DNA of 64,000 nucleotides from Peptostreptococcaceae bacterium (GCA_027064135.1 JAMOQG010000007.1:1-64000), one strand, 5' to 3'. Positions 35,524-45,365 are shown, counted from the stretch's first letter. Translations and numbers: made by a program. The notes: generated by a model not told the origin, from the letters alone.

Positions 35524-36834
35524 ATGAGAAAACCGATTGTTGCTATTGTAGGTAGACCGAATGTAGGAAAATCCACTTTTTTTAATAAAATGGCTGGAAG
35601 TAGAATTTCAATTGTAGAAGACACTCCTGGTGTAACGCGAGATAGAATTTATGCTGATGTAAATTGGTTAAATTATGATTTTGTTATGATTGACACAGGT
35701 GGTATAGAGCCAAATAAAGAAAATGTAATATTAAGACAAATGAGAAATCAAGCGGAAATTGCAATTGAAACTGCGGATGTTATTTTATTTATGGTTGATG
35801 GTAAAGCTGGATTAACAAATGAAGATCATGAAATTGCTTTAATGCTTAGAAAAGCTAAAACGCCAGTTATTGTTGCTGTAAATAAATTGGATAAAACTGA
35901 TCTTCCACCAGATTTTTATGAGTTTTACAATCTAGGTATGGGAGAAATTTATCCTATTTCTTCAGTTAACCAATTTAGACTAGGAGATTTACTTGATAAA
36001 ATTGTTTCTTATTTTCCGGGTGAACTTATATCAGATTATGATGAAGTTGTCACAAAAATTGCAGTGCTTGGAAAACCAAATGTAGGTAAATCATCTCTTG
36101 TAAATGCTCTTTTAGGAAAAGAGCGAGTTATTGTAAGTGATATTGCTGGCACAACTAGAGATGCAATAGATACACCATTTGAATTAAATGGTCAAAAATA
36201 TGTATTTATTGATACTGCAGGAATAAGAAGAAAAAGTAAAATAAAGGAAGATATTGAAAAATATAGTGTTATTCGAGCTTTTTCAGCTGTTGATAGATCG
36301 GATGTTTGCTTGATAGTTATTGATTCAACTGAAGGTGTATCTGAACAAGATAAAAAAATTGCTGGATATGCTCACGATTGTGGAAAAGGAATAATAGTAC
36401 TTGGAAACAAATGGGATTTAATTGAAGATAAAGAATTTAAATATAATGATATTTATGCTGGCATTAGAAATGAATTAGCTTTTATGACATATGCTCCAAT
36501 AATGTTTATTTCAGCTCTTACAAAGCAAAGAGTGCATAAGATCATTGAAATGGTTAATCATGTTCAATCTCAAAGAAGCGTTAGAATACCGACCGGATCA
36601 TTAAATGATGTTTTAAATGATGCCATTTATAAACATCAACCACCAAGTCATAAAGGTAAAAGACTTAAAATTTATTATGGAACGCAGGTTGATATTCAAC
36701 CGCCTACTTTTGCGTTATTTGTAAATGACCCTGAATTATGTCATTTCTCTTATTTAAGATATTTATCTAATAGATTAAGAGATCATTTTGCGTTCGAAGG
36801 AACTACTTTAAGAATAAAAATTAGACCAAGATAA
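35524..36834 (+). CDS. der: ribosome biogenesis GTPase Der (EngA)
   Basis: Tandem-domain GTPase for 50S subunit assembly. First G domain: GRPNVGKSTFFN, DTPGVTRDR, DTGG and NKLD. Second: GKPNVGKSSLVNALLG, DIAGTTRDAIDTPF, DTAGIRRKSK and NKWD. A C-terminal KH-like domain (PPSHKGKRLKIYYGTQV) closes the 436 residues. It directly follows the DUF512 gene and ends in a terminator. Confidence 0.98.
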   Translation: MRKPIVAIVGRPNVGKSTFFNKMAGSRISIVEDTPGVTRDRIYADVNWLNYDFVMIDTGGIEPNKENVILRQMRNQAEIAIETADVILFMVDGKAGLTNEDHEIALMLRKAKTPVIVAVNKLDKTDLPPDFYEFYNLGMGEIYPISSVNQFRLGDLLDKIVSYFPGELISDYDEVVTKIAVLGKPNVGKSSLVNALLGKERVIVSDIAGTTRDAIDTPFELNGQKYVFIDTAGIRRKSKIKEDIEKYSVIRAFSAVDRSDVCLIVIDSTEGVSEQDKKIAGYAHDCGKGIIVLGNKWDLIEDKEFKYNDIYAGIRNELAFMTYAPIMFISALTKQRVHKIIEMVNHVQSQRSVRIPTGSLNDVLNDAIYKHQPPSHKGKRLKIYYGTQVDIQPPTFALFVNDPELCHFSYLRYLSNRLRDHFAFEGTTLRIKIRPR

Positions 36835-36861
36835 CCGAATTATAATATTCGGTTTTTTTTT
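36833..36861 (+). terminator. terminator after der
   Basis: AACCGAAT/ATTCGGTT 8-bp stem with a 6-nt loop (36833-36854), starting in the der stop codon, and a T9 tract. Confidence 0.92.
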
Positions 36862-36950
36862 GAAAATAATTTACATAATATAATATCTAAGTGTTGAAAT
36901 TAAGTGAAATGTGTTATAATTAATAAGTAAGTGAAAAGGAAGTGATTATT

Positions 36951-37967
36951 TTGAATATAGCTGTTATAGGATCAGGAAGTTGGGGAACTGCATTAGCAAA
37001 TTTACTTTCATTAAAGGGTAATGATGTTAAAGTATGGGGCAGAAATATAGAATATATGAAAGAGATAAATAAAACTAAAATTAATAGAAAATATTTACCT
37101 AATGCAATATTAAATGAAACACTTGAATTTTCAAGTGATATAAATTATGTACTAAAAGATTCTGAAATCCTTATATTTGCTGTAGCTTCACAGGCTATAA
37201 AAAAAGTACTTGAAAGATATAAAGATTTAATAGGTAATCAAATTATTGTTAATGTTGCAAAAGGAATTGATATTGAAAGTTTAAAAACTATATCTCAGAT
37301 TGTTAAAGAAATTTTGCCTGAAAATAGATATGTTGTTTTTTCAGGGCCTTCTCATGCTGAAGAAGTATCACTAAAAATGCCAACGACTATTGTTTCTGCA
37401 TCTAAAAAACGTGAAGATGCTGAATTTATTCAAGATTTATTTACAACTGATTATTTAAGAGTTTATAGTAACCCTGATGTAATTGGTGTAGAAGTTGCCG
37501 GTTCTTTGAAAAATATTATTGCGATTGGTGCTGGTATTTCAGATGGATTAGGTTATGGTGATAATGCTAAAGCGGCTTTGATGACTAGAGGAATTTTAGA
37601 AATTACTAAGCTTGGTGTGACTTTAGGTGGTAAAGAGGACACTTTTAAAGGTTTAACAGGAATTGGAGATTTAATTGTTACTTGTACTTCAATGCATAGT
37701 CGAAATAGAAAATGTGGAATTTTACTTGGGAAAGGAAAATCTCTTGAAGAAGCAGCAAAAGAAATCGGAATGGTTGTTGAAGGTGCTTCAACAATAAAAG
37801 CTGCATATAAATTAGCAGAAAAGTATGATGTATATATGCCTATAACTACGGAACTTTATAGAATACTTTATGAGAATAAAGATCCAAGAGATTCAGTAAA
37901 TAATTTAATGTTAAGAAGAAATAAGCATGAATTTGAAGATTTAGTACATGAGGATGATTGGGATTAG
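36951..37967 (+). CDS. gpsA: glycerol-3-phosphate dehydrogenase [NAD(P)+]
   Basis: Reduces dihydroxyacetone phosphate to sn-glycerol-3-phosphate for phospholipid synthesis. N-terminal Rossmann loop IAVIGSGSWGTALANLL; later FSGPSHAEEV, the catalytic Lys in AGSLKNIIAIGAGI, and GIGDLIVTCTSMHSRNRKCG. 338 residues. The ORF opens at GTG 36942, which overlaps the AAAGGAAGTG ribosome site; TTG 36951 gives the normal GpsA N-terminus. Upstream, GAAATGTGTTATAATTAA offers an extended -10, but the nearest TTGAAA is only 15 bp away. The HlyD-like gene follows after 7 bp. Confidence 0.96.
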   Translation: MNIAVIGSGSWGTALANLLSLKGNDVKVWGRNIEYMKEINKTKINRKYLPNAILNETLEFSSDINYVLKDSEILIFAVASQAIKKVLERYKDLIGNQIIVNVAKGIDIESLKTISQIVKEILPENRYVVFSGPSHAEEVSLKMPTTIVSASKKREDAEFIQDLFTTDYLRVYSNPDVIGVEVAGSLKNIIAIGAGISDGLGYGDNAKAALMTRGILEITKLGVTLGGKEDTFKGLTGIGDLIVTCTSMHSRNRKCGILLGKGKSLEEAAKEIGMVVEGASTIKAAYKLAEKYDVYMPITTELYRILYENKDPRDSVNNLMLRRNKHEFEDLVHEDDWD

Positions 37968-37974
37968 GTGAAAT

Positions 37975-39183
37975 ATGGCAATAAAAAATAAATTTAAATT
38001 TATTAGATTTATAGTGATTGTTGCGATAATCTTCTATTTTATATATTATTTGTTTATAAGCTATTTTGTAAAACAAGATAAAACATTTATTGCGAAATAT
38101 GATCTAATGTACTTAGAAAATGAATATCATGGACTAATTATTAGAAATGAAAAGACTTTTTTTTCAGATATAAATGGTACAATAGAATATAAAATAAATG
38201 ATGGAGAAGTCGTAAAAAAAGGACAAATCATTGCTGAGATTGAGAGTTTAAATAAAGAAAAAAATGAAACTGATGATATTAAACTTGATACAAATTTTGA
38301 AAATAGAAAGCCAGAAATGCTTAAAGAACTCGATGATAATATAGAAAAAATAAAATCGAAAATTGTAAAAGCTGTTAATGATAACGAAGTAACAGAAATA
38401 TCAATTTTGGAAGAAAAATTAAGATTAAAACTTGATTTAAAAGATAAACTTACGAATAATAAAATCAAAAATTTTAATTTAGAAGAAATTAGTAATAGAA
38501 ATGATGTTAATGAAAGTTCAAATTATTTTTATTCAAATTATTCTGGAATAGTAAGTAAGAAATTTGATGGGCTAGAAAAAACATTAACGATGTCAAATTT
38601 ATATTTACTTGACTATAATAAAATTTATAAAGAAAACATAAATTCAATTACTAAAAATTCGGGATCAATTCAAAAAAATGAAAACGTATATAGAATTATA
38701 GATAATTATTCATACTATATTGCATATATTATTCCGTTTGAAGATATTAGATTATTTAAAAACAATTTGAAAAATGTTAAAGTGGAAATTGAAGGAATAA
38801 TGTATTCTGCGTCTGTTTATGATTGTTTTGAGAATAATACAGATGGAATTTTGGTTTTAGAATTAAACCAAACTTTTGATAATTTTTATTTAAGTAGAAA
38901 AGTTGAAAATAAAATTGTAAGTGATAAATTTAAAGGGTTAAAAATATATAATGATGCAATTGTGATTAAAGATGGAATTAAAGGTGTTTATAAAATAGGA
39001 ATAGGATTTGATATTGAATTTGTGCCTGTTAAAGTTTTAAGTTCAGCTGATAAATTTTCAATAGTTGAAGAAAATTATTTTTATATTTATGAAAATGATA
39101 ATAGAAAAAAAGTTATGACTATTAATGTAAATGATGAAATAGTTAAAAATGGCGATGAATATATGAATCAAAATGATTTTTAA
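37975..39183 (+). CDS. HlyD-like membrane-anchored protein of the sepF operon
   Basis: 402 residues: one N-terminal helix (about 10-32), then two half-motifs of a lipoyl-like barrel-sandwich domain (SDINGTIEYKINDGEVVKKGQIIAEIE near residue 60), separated by a long helical hairpin (residues about 90-160, Lys/Glu-rich). This is the layout of membrane fusion (HlyD) proteins. Homologues of this type stand beside yggS-sepF in many clostridia, and no transporter partner is encoded here, so a role in envelope or division is more likely than export. That function is inferred from context only. Confidence 0.75.
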   Translation: MAIKNKFKFIRFIVIVAIIFYFIYYLFISYFVKQDKTFIAKYDLMYLENEYHGLIIRNEKTFFSDINGTIEYKINDGEVVKKGQIIAEIESLNKEKNETDDIKLDTNFENRKPEMLKELDDNIEKIKSKIVKAVNDNEVTEISILEEKLRLKLDLKDKLTNNKIKNFNLEEISNRNDVNESSNYFYSNYSGIVSKKFDGLEKTLTMSNLYLLDYNKIYKENINSITKNSGSIQKNENVYRIIDNYSYYIAYIIPFEDIRLFKNNLKNVKVEIEGIMYSASVYDCFENNTDGILVLELNQTFDNFYLSRKVENKIVSDKFKGLKIYNDAIVIKDGIKGVYKIGIGFDIEFVPVKVLSSADKFSIVEENYFYIYENDNRKKVMTINVNDEIVKNGDEYMNQNDF

Positions 39184-39192
39184 GGAGGGAAA

Positions 39193-39894
39193 ATGTTAGA
39201 AAAAAGTGAAATTTTATTTAATTTAAATATTGTAAAAGAAAATATTGAAAATGCTTGTAAAAGAGTGAATAGGGAAAATGATGTTGTTCTTATTCCAGTT
39301 ACTAAAACATTTCCGCATGAATTAATCCAAACTTGTATTGAACTTGATATTGAAGAAGTTGGTGAAAATAGGCCACTTGAAATAAGAGATAAATATGAAT
39401 TGTATCATGATCAGGTTAAAATTCATATGATTGGACATTTACAAACCAATAAAATTAAATATATTGGTGGAAAAGTAGTATTAATACATTCTCTTGATAG
39501 TGTAAAACTTGGGAACGAATTAAATAAATATGCATCAAAGAATGATATTGTTTTTGAATGTTTAGTTCAAGTAAATATTGCAAAGGAAGAAGCAAAATTT
39601 GGTATTTCTGAAAATAATATTATTGAATTCTTGAAAGAATTTGAAAAATTTGAGAATATTAGAATAATGGGACTCATGAATATGGCGCCATTTTATGATA
39701 ATAGTGAAGATGCAAGAAATGATTTCAAAAAAATGAAGATATTATTTGAATCATTAAAAAACGAGAAATTTAAAAATGTTCAAATGAAATACCTTTCAAT
39801 GGGTATGACAAATGATTATGTTGTTGCAGTTGAGGAAGGATCAAACATGGTAAGAATTGGTAGTGCAATATTTGGGACTAGGACTTATTTATAG
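39193..39894 (+). CDS. yggS: YggS family PLP homeostasis protein
   Basis: A PLP-binding single-domain protein related to the N-terminal barrel of alanine racemase; it buffers pyridoxal phosphate and is also called YlmE in Bacillus. The PLP Lys is in LIPVTKTFPHE, and HMIGHLQTNKIK, LVQVNIAKEEAKFG, MGLMNMAPF and LSMGMTNDYVVAVEEGSNMVRIGSAIFG are all family segments. 233 residues. AAGGAGGG upstream. It is conserved next to sepF, as in this cluster. Confidence 0.96.
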   Translation: MLEKSEILFNLNIVKENIENACKRVNRENDVVLIPVTKTFPHELIQTCIELDIEEVGENRPLEIRDKYELYHDQVKIHMIGHLQTNKIKYIGGKVVLIHSLDSVKLGNELNKYASKNDIVFECLVQVNIAKEEAKFGISENNIIEFLKEFEKFENIRIMGLMNMAPFYDNSEDARNDFKKMKILFESLKNEKFKNVQMKYLSMGMTNDYVVAVEEGSNMVRIGSAIFGTRTYL

Positions 39895-39903
39895 GAGGAT
39901 GAA

Positions 39904-40374
39904 ATGGGAGAAAAAATAACAGATAAAATAAAGTACTTCATGGGTGTTGATGAAAATCCAGATGATGATAAAAATGAAAATATAGATATAGATGACAATA
40001 ATTATGATAAAATTACAAATAAATTTGTAGAAAAGAATGTATATGCAGATAAAGTAGCTGAAAAATCAAATAAATTATTTGATATTTCAAGAAATAGAAT
40101 GAAAGTTGTAATTCATAGCCCAAAAACTTTTGAAGAATGTGAGAGAATTGTTCAGAATTTATTAGAAAATAAACCGGTAATTTTGAATCTGGCTTCATTA
40201 GAAGACGGTCTTACTAATAAAGTCTTTAATTTTTGCTCGGGTGCATTGTGTGCATTACAAGGTCATATGATTAAAATTGATGTAGGTATTTTCTTATTAG
40301 CACCAAACAATATTGATGTCACTGGTGATATAAAAGAAGAGTTAGAGTCTAAAGGAATGTTTAGTTGGAATTAA
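39904..40374 (+). CDS. sepF: cell division protein SepF
   Basis: Membrane-bound FtsZ partner that bundles Z-ring filaments. It has an N-terminal amphipathic helix (KITDKIKYFMG), an acidic linker (residues about 18-45), and the compact SepF domain from residue 65 with HSPKTFEECERIVQNLLENKPVILNL and a GALCALQGHMIKIDVGIFLLAP core. 156 residues. As no ftsA is in the division cluster, this protein may be the main anchor of FtsZ. Confidence 0.95.
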   Translation: MGEKITDKIKYFMGVDENPDDDKNENIDIDDNNYDKITNKFVEKNVYADKVAEKSNKLFDISRNRMKVVIHSPKTFEECERIVQNLLENKPVILNLASLEDGLTNKVFNFCSGALCALQGHMIKIDVGIFLLAPNNIDVTGDIKEELESKGMFSWN

Positions 40375-40385
40375 AGGAGTAATAA

Positions 40386-40643
40386 ATGAATATATTTAAA
40401 AGTACTGCAGTTTATTTTTTTCAAGTAATTAATTTTTTAATATTTGCCCGGGTAGTAATTTCTTGGGTTGCAAGAGGTCAAAGTAATCAAATATTTGATT
40501 TAATTTATCAATTAACTGAACCTATTTTAGCACCATTTAGACACCTTCAGGAAAAAATTGGAATAGGTGGAATGTTAGATTTTTCTCCAATTATGGCATT
40601 ACTTACTATGAATTTTTTAATTAATTTTATAATTCGATTATAA
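40386..40643 (+). CDS. YggT family membrane protein
   Basis: 85 residues with two predicted helices and the family pattern VVISWVARGQSNQIFDLIYQLTEPILAPFRHL followed by IGGMLDFSPIMALL. YggT proteins (YlmG in Bacillus and plastids) are linked to division or osmotic tolerance; the mechanism is unresolved. Located in the expected slot after sepF, with an AAAGGAGT ribosome site. Confidence 0.92.
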   Translation: MNIFKSTAVYFFQVINFLIFARVVISWVARGQSNQIFDLIYQLTEPILAPFRHLQEKIGIGGMLDFSPIMALLTMNFLINFIIRL

Positions 40644-40644
40644 T

Positions 40645-41439
40645 ATGAAATTTTATTTAAAAGATAATTTAATTAATAATTCAAAACTATTAAATGACGA
40701 TCGTGATAGTCTTGTAAAAGTACTTAATATTATAGAGCGTGCAATTAAACATTATTCTATTGAATATAGTAGTTTTTTATCACCAAGTATTTCTGTTTTA
40801 ATAAATGATTTTGTTATTGATAGTAATTTTTTAATTACTTATTTTGGTGGAATAAATAGCGCTGAAAGAACGATTGCTATTATTCGGCCGAATTATGAAT
40901 CTATTGGTTATGATGAATTACCAATAATGGCAATTGAAATAAAATATTCTGAAAAATTTGCCAATATTAGTCATAGAGATGTATTGGGAAGCCTTATGGC
41001 TTTAGGTATTAAAAGAGAAACAATTGGTGATATTTATGTTCATGAAGGATTTTGTCATATATTGATTAAAAAGTCAATTTTTGAATATTTAATTTTAAAT
41101 TTTAAAAAAATCGGAAGGAATCCTATATCTATAAAAGAAATTAAATTTGGTAAAATTGAATATAAAGATTTAGATTATAGTTTAATTAACACAACGGTTG
41201 GAAGTAATAGAATTGATTCAATAATTTCTAAAGGTTTTAATATTGATAGAAATTCTTCAAAGAAAAAAATAAAAATGTTAATGGTAAAAGTAAATCATAA
41301 AGCGGTTGAAAATGCTCATTTAAGTTTAAATGAAAATGATTTGATATCAGTAAAAGGTGAAGGCAGAATAATATTATTTAAAATTAATGGAAATACAAAA
41401 AAGGATCGTCTTAAGATTGTTATTAAAAAAATAATATAA
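40645..41439 (+). CDS. ylmH: YlmH-type RNA-binding protein with S4 domain
   Basis: 264 residues; the first 180 form the YlmH-specific domain (ISHRDVLGSLMALGIKRETIGDIYVHEGFCHI). An S4 RNA-binding domain at the C-terminus (ISKGFNIDRNSSKKKIKMLMVKVNHKAVENAHLSLNENDLISVKGEGRIIL) follows. YlmH relatives have been reported to act on stalled 50S-peptidyl-tRNA complexes. The start ATG follows the yggT stop by one base and lacks a clear ribosome site of its own, so translation is probably coupled. Confidence 0.93.
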   Translation: MKFYLKDNLINNSKLLNDDRDSLVKVLNIIERAIKHYSIEYSSFLSPSISVLINDFVIDSNFLITYFGGINSAERTIAIIRPNYESIGYDELPIMAIEIKYSEKFANISHRDVLGSLMALGIKRETIGDIYVHEGFCHILIKKSIFEYLILNFKKIGRNPISIKEIKFGKIEYKDLDYSLINTTVGSNRIDSIISKGFNIDRNSSKKKIKMLMVKVNHKAVENAHLSLNENDLISVKGEGRIILFKINGNTKKDRLKIVIKKII

Positions 41440-41449
41440 GGGGTGAAGT

Positions 41450-41902
41450 ATGATTAGTCCATTTGAAATTGAAGAAAAAGAATTTACGAAACAAGTTATG
41501 GGTTATAATAAAAAAGAAGTTGATGAATTTCTATATAGGATCTCTAATGATATTGAAAACTTGTTGAAAGTAATAGAATCAAAAGAAAAAGAAGTTTTGC
41601 GTATTGAAGGTGAGCTAGAAAAATTCAACAGAATTGAAAAAAACATAACTGAAGCTCTAGTTGTAGCAAAAGAAACTTCAAGTGAAATAATAAATAGTGC
41701 AAAACAAAAATCAAAAAATATAATCAAAGAAAATGAAATAAATGCTAAAAATATAATTGATAGAGCCAATTCTGATGTAATGGATGCTAAAAGAGAATTT
41801 GAGAATTTGAAAAAAAGTATGAATGTTTATAGAATAAAAATGAATGCAATGATTAACACGCAGTTAGAGTTAAATAACTCAATTGTTATTGACGAAATCT
41901 AA
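41450..41902 (+). CDS. divIVA: DivIVA domain protein
   Basis: 150 residues with the DivIVA N-terminal lipid-binding segment (SPFEIEEKEFTKQVMGYNKKEVDEFLYRI) followed by a long coiled coil to the end. It marks curved membrane at the poles and septum and recruits partners. It is shorter than Bacillus DivIVA at the C-terminus. Last gene of the septum block. The ileS promoter -35 box lies inside its final codons. Confidence 0.94.
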   Translation: MISPFEIEEKEFTKQVMGYNKKEVDEFLYRISNDIENLLKVIESKEKEVLRIEGELEKFNRIEKNITEALVVAKETSSEIINSAKQKSKNIIKENEINAKNIIDRANSDVMDAKREFENLKKSMNVYRIKMNAMINTQLELNNSIVIDEI

Positions 41903-41917
41903 AACATAATGTATAAT
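41889..41917 (+). promoter_or_regulatory. promoter of the ileS T-box transcript
   Basis: TTGACG (41889-41894), 17-bp spacer, TATAAT (41912-41917), starting within the end of divIVA. Confidence 0.85.
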
Positions 41918-41923
41918 TTTTAT

Positions 41924-42153
41924 TAGTGATATTTACAATGAGAGGAAAAGTAAGATAGTTAATTTTAAAGAGAGTTAGTGGTTTCTGCAAACTAATAAAT
42001 TGATTATTTGAAAAATCACCTTGAGTAATACTACTGAATTAAGTAAGTAGTATCGTATGGTTTGCGATAAAAACTAATAAGAGGTTACTTTAGTAACAAC
42101 TCGGGTGGTACCGCGTATATAAACGTCCCTAGACTATGTCTAGGTTTTTTTTT
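41924..42153 (+). ncRNA. T-box riboswitch, isoleucine-specific
   Basis: This leader of ileS carries the T-box motif CGGGTGGTACCGCG (42102-42115). Other parts are a stem I region with GAGAG elements (41941-42025), a stem III hairpin ATACTACT/AGTAGTAT (near 42028-42054), and a terminator CCTAGAC/GTCTAGG plus T9 (42128-42153). A candidate specifier ATC (42015-42017, in AAAATCACC) reads isoleucine. Uncharged tRNA-Ile would stabilise the antiterminator and allow ileS expression. Confidence 0.93.
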
Positions 42154-42190
42154 GTAGACTATTAAATGTATAGGAAAAATGAGGTGAAAA

Positions 42191-45100
42191 ATGAAAAAGT
42201 ATGAAAGTATAACAAAACTTTCTGTTAAAGACAGAGAAGAAAATATCAGAAATTATTGGAGAGATATTAACTTACTTGAAGAAAGTATCAAATTAAGAGA
42301 AAGCAATGAGTCATTTGTGTTTTATGATGGACCGCCAACTGCAAATGGTAAACCTGGAATACATCATGTAATTGCAAGAGCTTTAAAGGATACTGTATGC
42401 CGTTATAAAACAATGAAAGGCTATCAAGTAAAAAGAAAAGCTGGTTGGGATACTCATGGTTTACCAGTTGAGCTTGAAGTTGAAAAAAAACTTAATTTAC
42501 ATAACAAGTCTGATATAGAGGATCTGGGAATAGGTAACTTCTGTAGACAATGTAAAGATTCTGTATTTGAGTATGAAGCAGCATGGCGTGAACAAACAGA
42601 TCGAATGGCTTATTTAATAGATTTAGACGATCCATATATTACATTAGATAATGATTATATAGAATCTGTGTGGTGGATATTAAATAAATTTTTTGAAGAG
42701 GGATATATTTATGAAGGTCATAAAATTGTACCATATTGTCCAAGATGTGGTACTGGTTTAGCTTCTCATGAAGTTGCACAAGGTTACCAAGAAGTAAAAA
42801 CAAATACCGTATATGTTAAATTTAAAAGAGCTGATGCGGATGAATATTTCTTAGTTTGGACAACAACACCGTGGACTTTGGCTGCAAATGTTGTTTTAAC
42901 TATGCATCCAGATGAAACATATATTAAAGTAAAATATAATGATGAAGTTTTAATTGTTGAAAAAGGTTTAGCTCAATCAGTTATTGGTGGAGACTTTGAA
43001 ATAATTAGTGAACATAAAGGTAAAGAATTTGAATATGTCAGATATGAACAAATTATGCCTTTCGTAGAAATTGAAGATGAATCAAGAGCGCTTTATGTAA
43101 CAATGGGAGATTATGTAACAACTGAAGATGGTACTGGTATTGTTCATACTGCGCCTGCATTTGGTGAAGATGATTATAATTTAGGAAGAAAATATAATAC
43201 TTTAGTATTACAACCTGTTGATTTAGAAGGTAAATATACAGCAACTCCTTGGAAAGGGAGATTTGTTATGGAAGAGGGCTTAGACTTAGAAATAATAGAG
43301 TGGTTATATAATAACAATAGACTTCTTAGAAAACAAAAAGTTGAGCACAATTATCCACATTGCTGGAGATGTAAAACGCCTCTTGTATATTATGCAAATC
43401 CAAGCTGGTATATTGAAATGACAAAACTTAAAGATACATTAATAGAAAATAATAATGGTGTTAATTGGTTCCCAGACTATGTAGGGGAAAAAAGATTTGG
43501 AAATTGGTTGGAAAACTTAAATGATTGGGCAATTTCAAGAACAAGATATTGGGGTACTCCATTAAATATTTGGCGTTGTGACAAATGTGGTAAAGTTAAA
43601 TCAGTTGGTTCAAGAGCAGATTTAGTTAATTTAGCAATTGAAGATATTGATGAATCTATTGAACTTCATAGACCGGAAGTTGACGATGTTCATTTAAAAT
43701 GTGAATGTGGTGGAACAATGACAAGAGTTCCTGAAGTAATTGACTGTTGGTTTGATAGTGGAGCAATGCCTTTTGCACAAATGCATTACCCGTTTGAACA
43801 CAAAGATGATTTTGATGAGTATTTCCCTGCTGATTTCATATGTGAAGGAATTGATCAAACTAGAGGATGGTTCTATTCATTATTAGCTATTAGTTCGTTT
43901 GTAACTGGAAAATCACCATATAAGAATGTATTGGTAAATGATCTAATATTAGATAGTGAAGGTAAGAAAATGTCTAAGAGTAGAGGGAATTCGCTTGATG
44001 CACTTGAACTTTTTGATGAATATGGTGCAGACGCAGTTAGATGGTATATGTATTATGTGTCACCTGCATGGACTCCAACAAAATTTGATGTTGAAGGATT
44101 AAGAGAAATTAACTCGAAATTCTTTAAAACTTTGCAAAATGTATATAATTTCTTCTCATTATATGCAAATACTGATGAAATTGATGTTGATACTTTTGAT
44201 GTACCATATGAAAAAAGATCGAAACTTGATAAATGGATTTTATCTAAACTTAATAATACTGTAAGAGTTGCAACTAGAGAATTGGAAATATATGATTTAA
44301 CTAAAGCAGTTAGAGCGATTCAAAAATTCGTTGATGAAGATTTATCGAATTGGTATATTAGAAGATCAAGAAGAAGATTCTGGCAATCTGAATTAAATGA
44401 TGATAAAAAAGCTGTATATCAAACTACTTATGAAATTTTATTAACTGTTGCTAAATTATCAGCTCCATTCGCACCATATATTTCAGAAGAAATATACGAT
44501 AAATTAACTGGAAATAAATCTGTACATTTGGAAGACTATCCTAATGTTAATTTAGATTTTATTAATGATAATCTAGAAGAAGAAATGGATTATGTAAGAA
44601 ATCTTGTAACTCTTGGTAGAGCTTCAAGAGAAGCTGTTAAAATTAAAGTAAGACAACCAATTACTAAAGTAGTTGTTGATGGAAATAAAAAAGATTTAAT
44701 TGAGGATTTAATTCCACTTATTAAAGAAGAATTGAATGTAAAAGAAGTTGAATTTGTTTCTGATCTTGGTCAATATATGAATTATGAAATTAAACCTAAT
44801 TTTAAAGTGGTTGGACCAGTTTTAGGTAAAAAAGTAGGACTTTTTAATAAAGCATTATCATCACTTGATGCTTCAAAATATGCTCCTGAATTAAAATCAG
44901 GTAAGACTATTACCGTTGATTTAGGTGGAGAAGCATTTGACGTAACTGAAGAATTGGTTGATATTAGAATGGATGCTAAAGAAGGATTTACAGTTAGAAT
45001 AGAAAATAATATATTTATTATATTGGATACTAATTTAACAGATGAGTTAGTTGATGAAGGATATGCAAGAGAATTTATTTCTAGAATTCAACAGATCAGA

Positions 45101-45301
45101 AAAGACAAAGATTTTGATATGATGGATAATATTGATATTTATTATAATACTGAAGAAAGATTTGACAAAGCGGTTAAACTTTATAAAGATTATATTATGA
45201 AAGAGACTTTAGGGTTATCTTTAATAGAATCAACTGATAAAGAAACTATTGAATATGAATTAAATGGTGTAAAAGTAAATATTTATATTGAAAAAAAATA
45301 A
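42191..45301 (+). CDS. ileS: isoleucyl-tRNA synthetase, long type 2-like form
   Basis: Charges tRNA-Ile. The 1036 residues include the HIGH-type motif as GKPGIHHVIARALKD in FYDGPPTANG, GWDTHGLPVELEVEKKL, the editing domain with WTTTPWTL, and KMSKSRGN. The N-terminal block and the length (about 100 residues more than Bacillus IleS) fit the eukaryote-like type 2 enzymes rather than type 1. Type 2 enzymes are generally insensitive to mupirocin. ATG lies behind GAGGTG. Controlled by the T-box just upstream. Confidence 0.96.
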   Translation: MKKYESITKLSVKDREENIRNYWRDINLLEESIKLRESNESFVFYDGPPTANGKPGIHHVIARALKDTVCRYKTMKGYQVKRKAGWDTHGLPVELEVEKKLNLHNKSDIEDLGIGNFCRQCKDSVFEYEAAWREQTDRMAYLIDLDDPYITLDNDYIESVWWILNKFFEEGYIYEGHKIVPYCPRCGTGLASHEVAQGYQEVKTNTVYVKFKRADADEYFLVWTTTPWTLAANVVLTMHPDETYIKVKYNDEVLIVEKGLAQSVIGGDFEIISEHKGKEFEYVRYEQIMPFVEIEDESRALYVTMGDYVTTEDGTGIVHTAPAFGEDDYNLGRKYNTLVLQPVDLEGKYTATPWKGRFVMEEGLDLEIIEWLYNNNRLLRKQKVEHNYPHCWRCKTPLVYYANPSWYIEMTKLKDTLIENNNGVNWFPDYVGEKRFGNWLENLNDWAISRTRYWGTPLNIWRCDKCGKVKSVGSRADLVNLAIEDIDESIELHRPEVDDVHLKCECGGTMTRVPEVIDCWFDSGAMPFAQMHYPFEHKDDFDEYFPADFICEGIDQTRGWFYSLLAISSFVTGKSPYKNVLVNDLILDSEGKKMSKSRGNSLDALELFDEYGADAVRWYMYYVSPAWTPTKFDVEGLREINSKFFKTLQNVYNFFSLYANTDEIDVDTFDVPYEKRSKLDKWILSKLNNTVRVATRELEIYDLTKAVRAIQKFVDEDLSNWYIRRSRRRFWQSELNDDKKAVYQTTYEILLTVAKLSAPFAPYISEEIYDKLTGNKSVHLEDYPNVNLDFINDNLEEEMDYVRNLVTLGRASREAVKIKVRQPITKVVVDGNKKDLIEDLIPLIKEELNVKEVEFVSDLGQYMNYEIKPNFKVVGPVLGKKVGLFNKALSSLDASKYAPELKSGKTITVDLGGEAFDVTEELVDIRMDAKEGFTVRIENNIFIILDTNLTDELVDEGYAREFISRIQQIRKDKDFDMMDNIDIYYNTEERFDKAVKLYKDYIMKETLGLSLIESTDKETIEYELNGVKVNIYIEKK

Positions 45302-45318
45302 TTTAAGAAACATTTAAT

Positions 45319-45365
45319 AAAGCCATGTTATAGTGAAATTAAAGACTATAATATGGCTTTTTTTA
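45319..45365 (+). terminator. terminator after ileS
   Basis: A 16-bp stem (45319-45334 with 45345-45360) with one G-T pair and a 10-nt loop, then a T tract. Confidence 0.92.

Noticed and set aside
36890-36950. Complete sigma-A promoter for gpsA
   Set aside because: TATAAT is clear, but the only good -35 candidate (TTGAAA) is 15 bp away, too short to list as a firm promoter.
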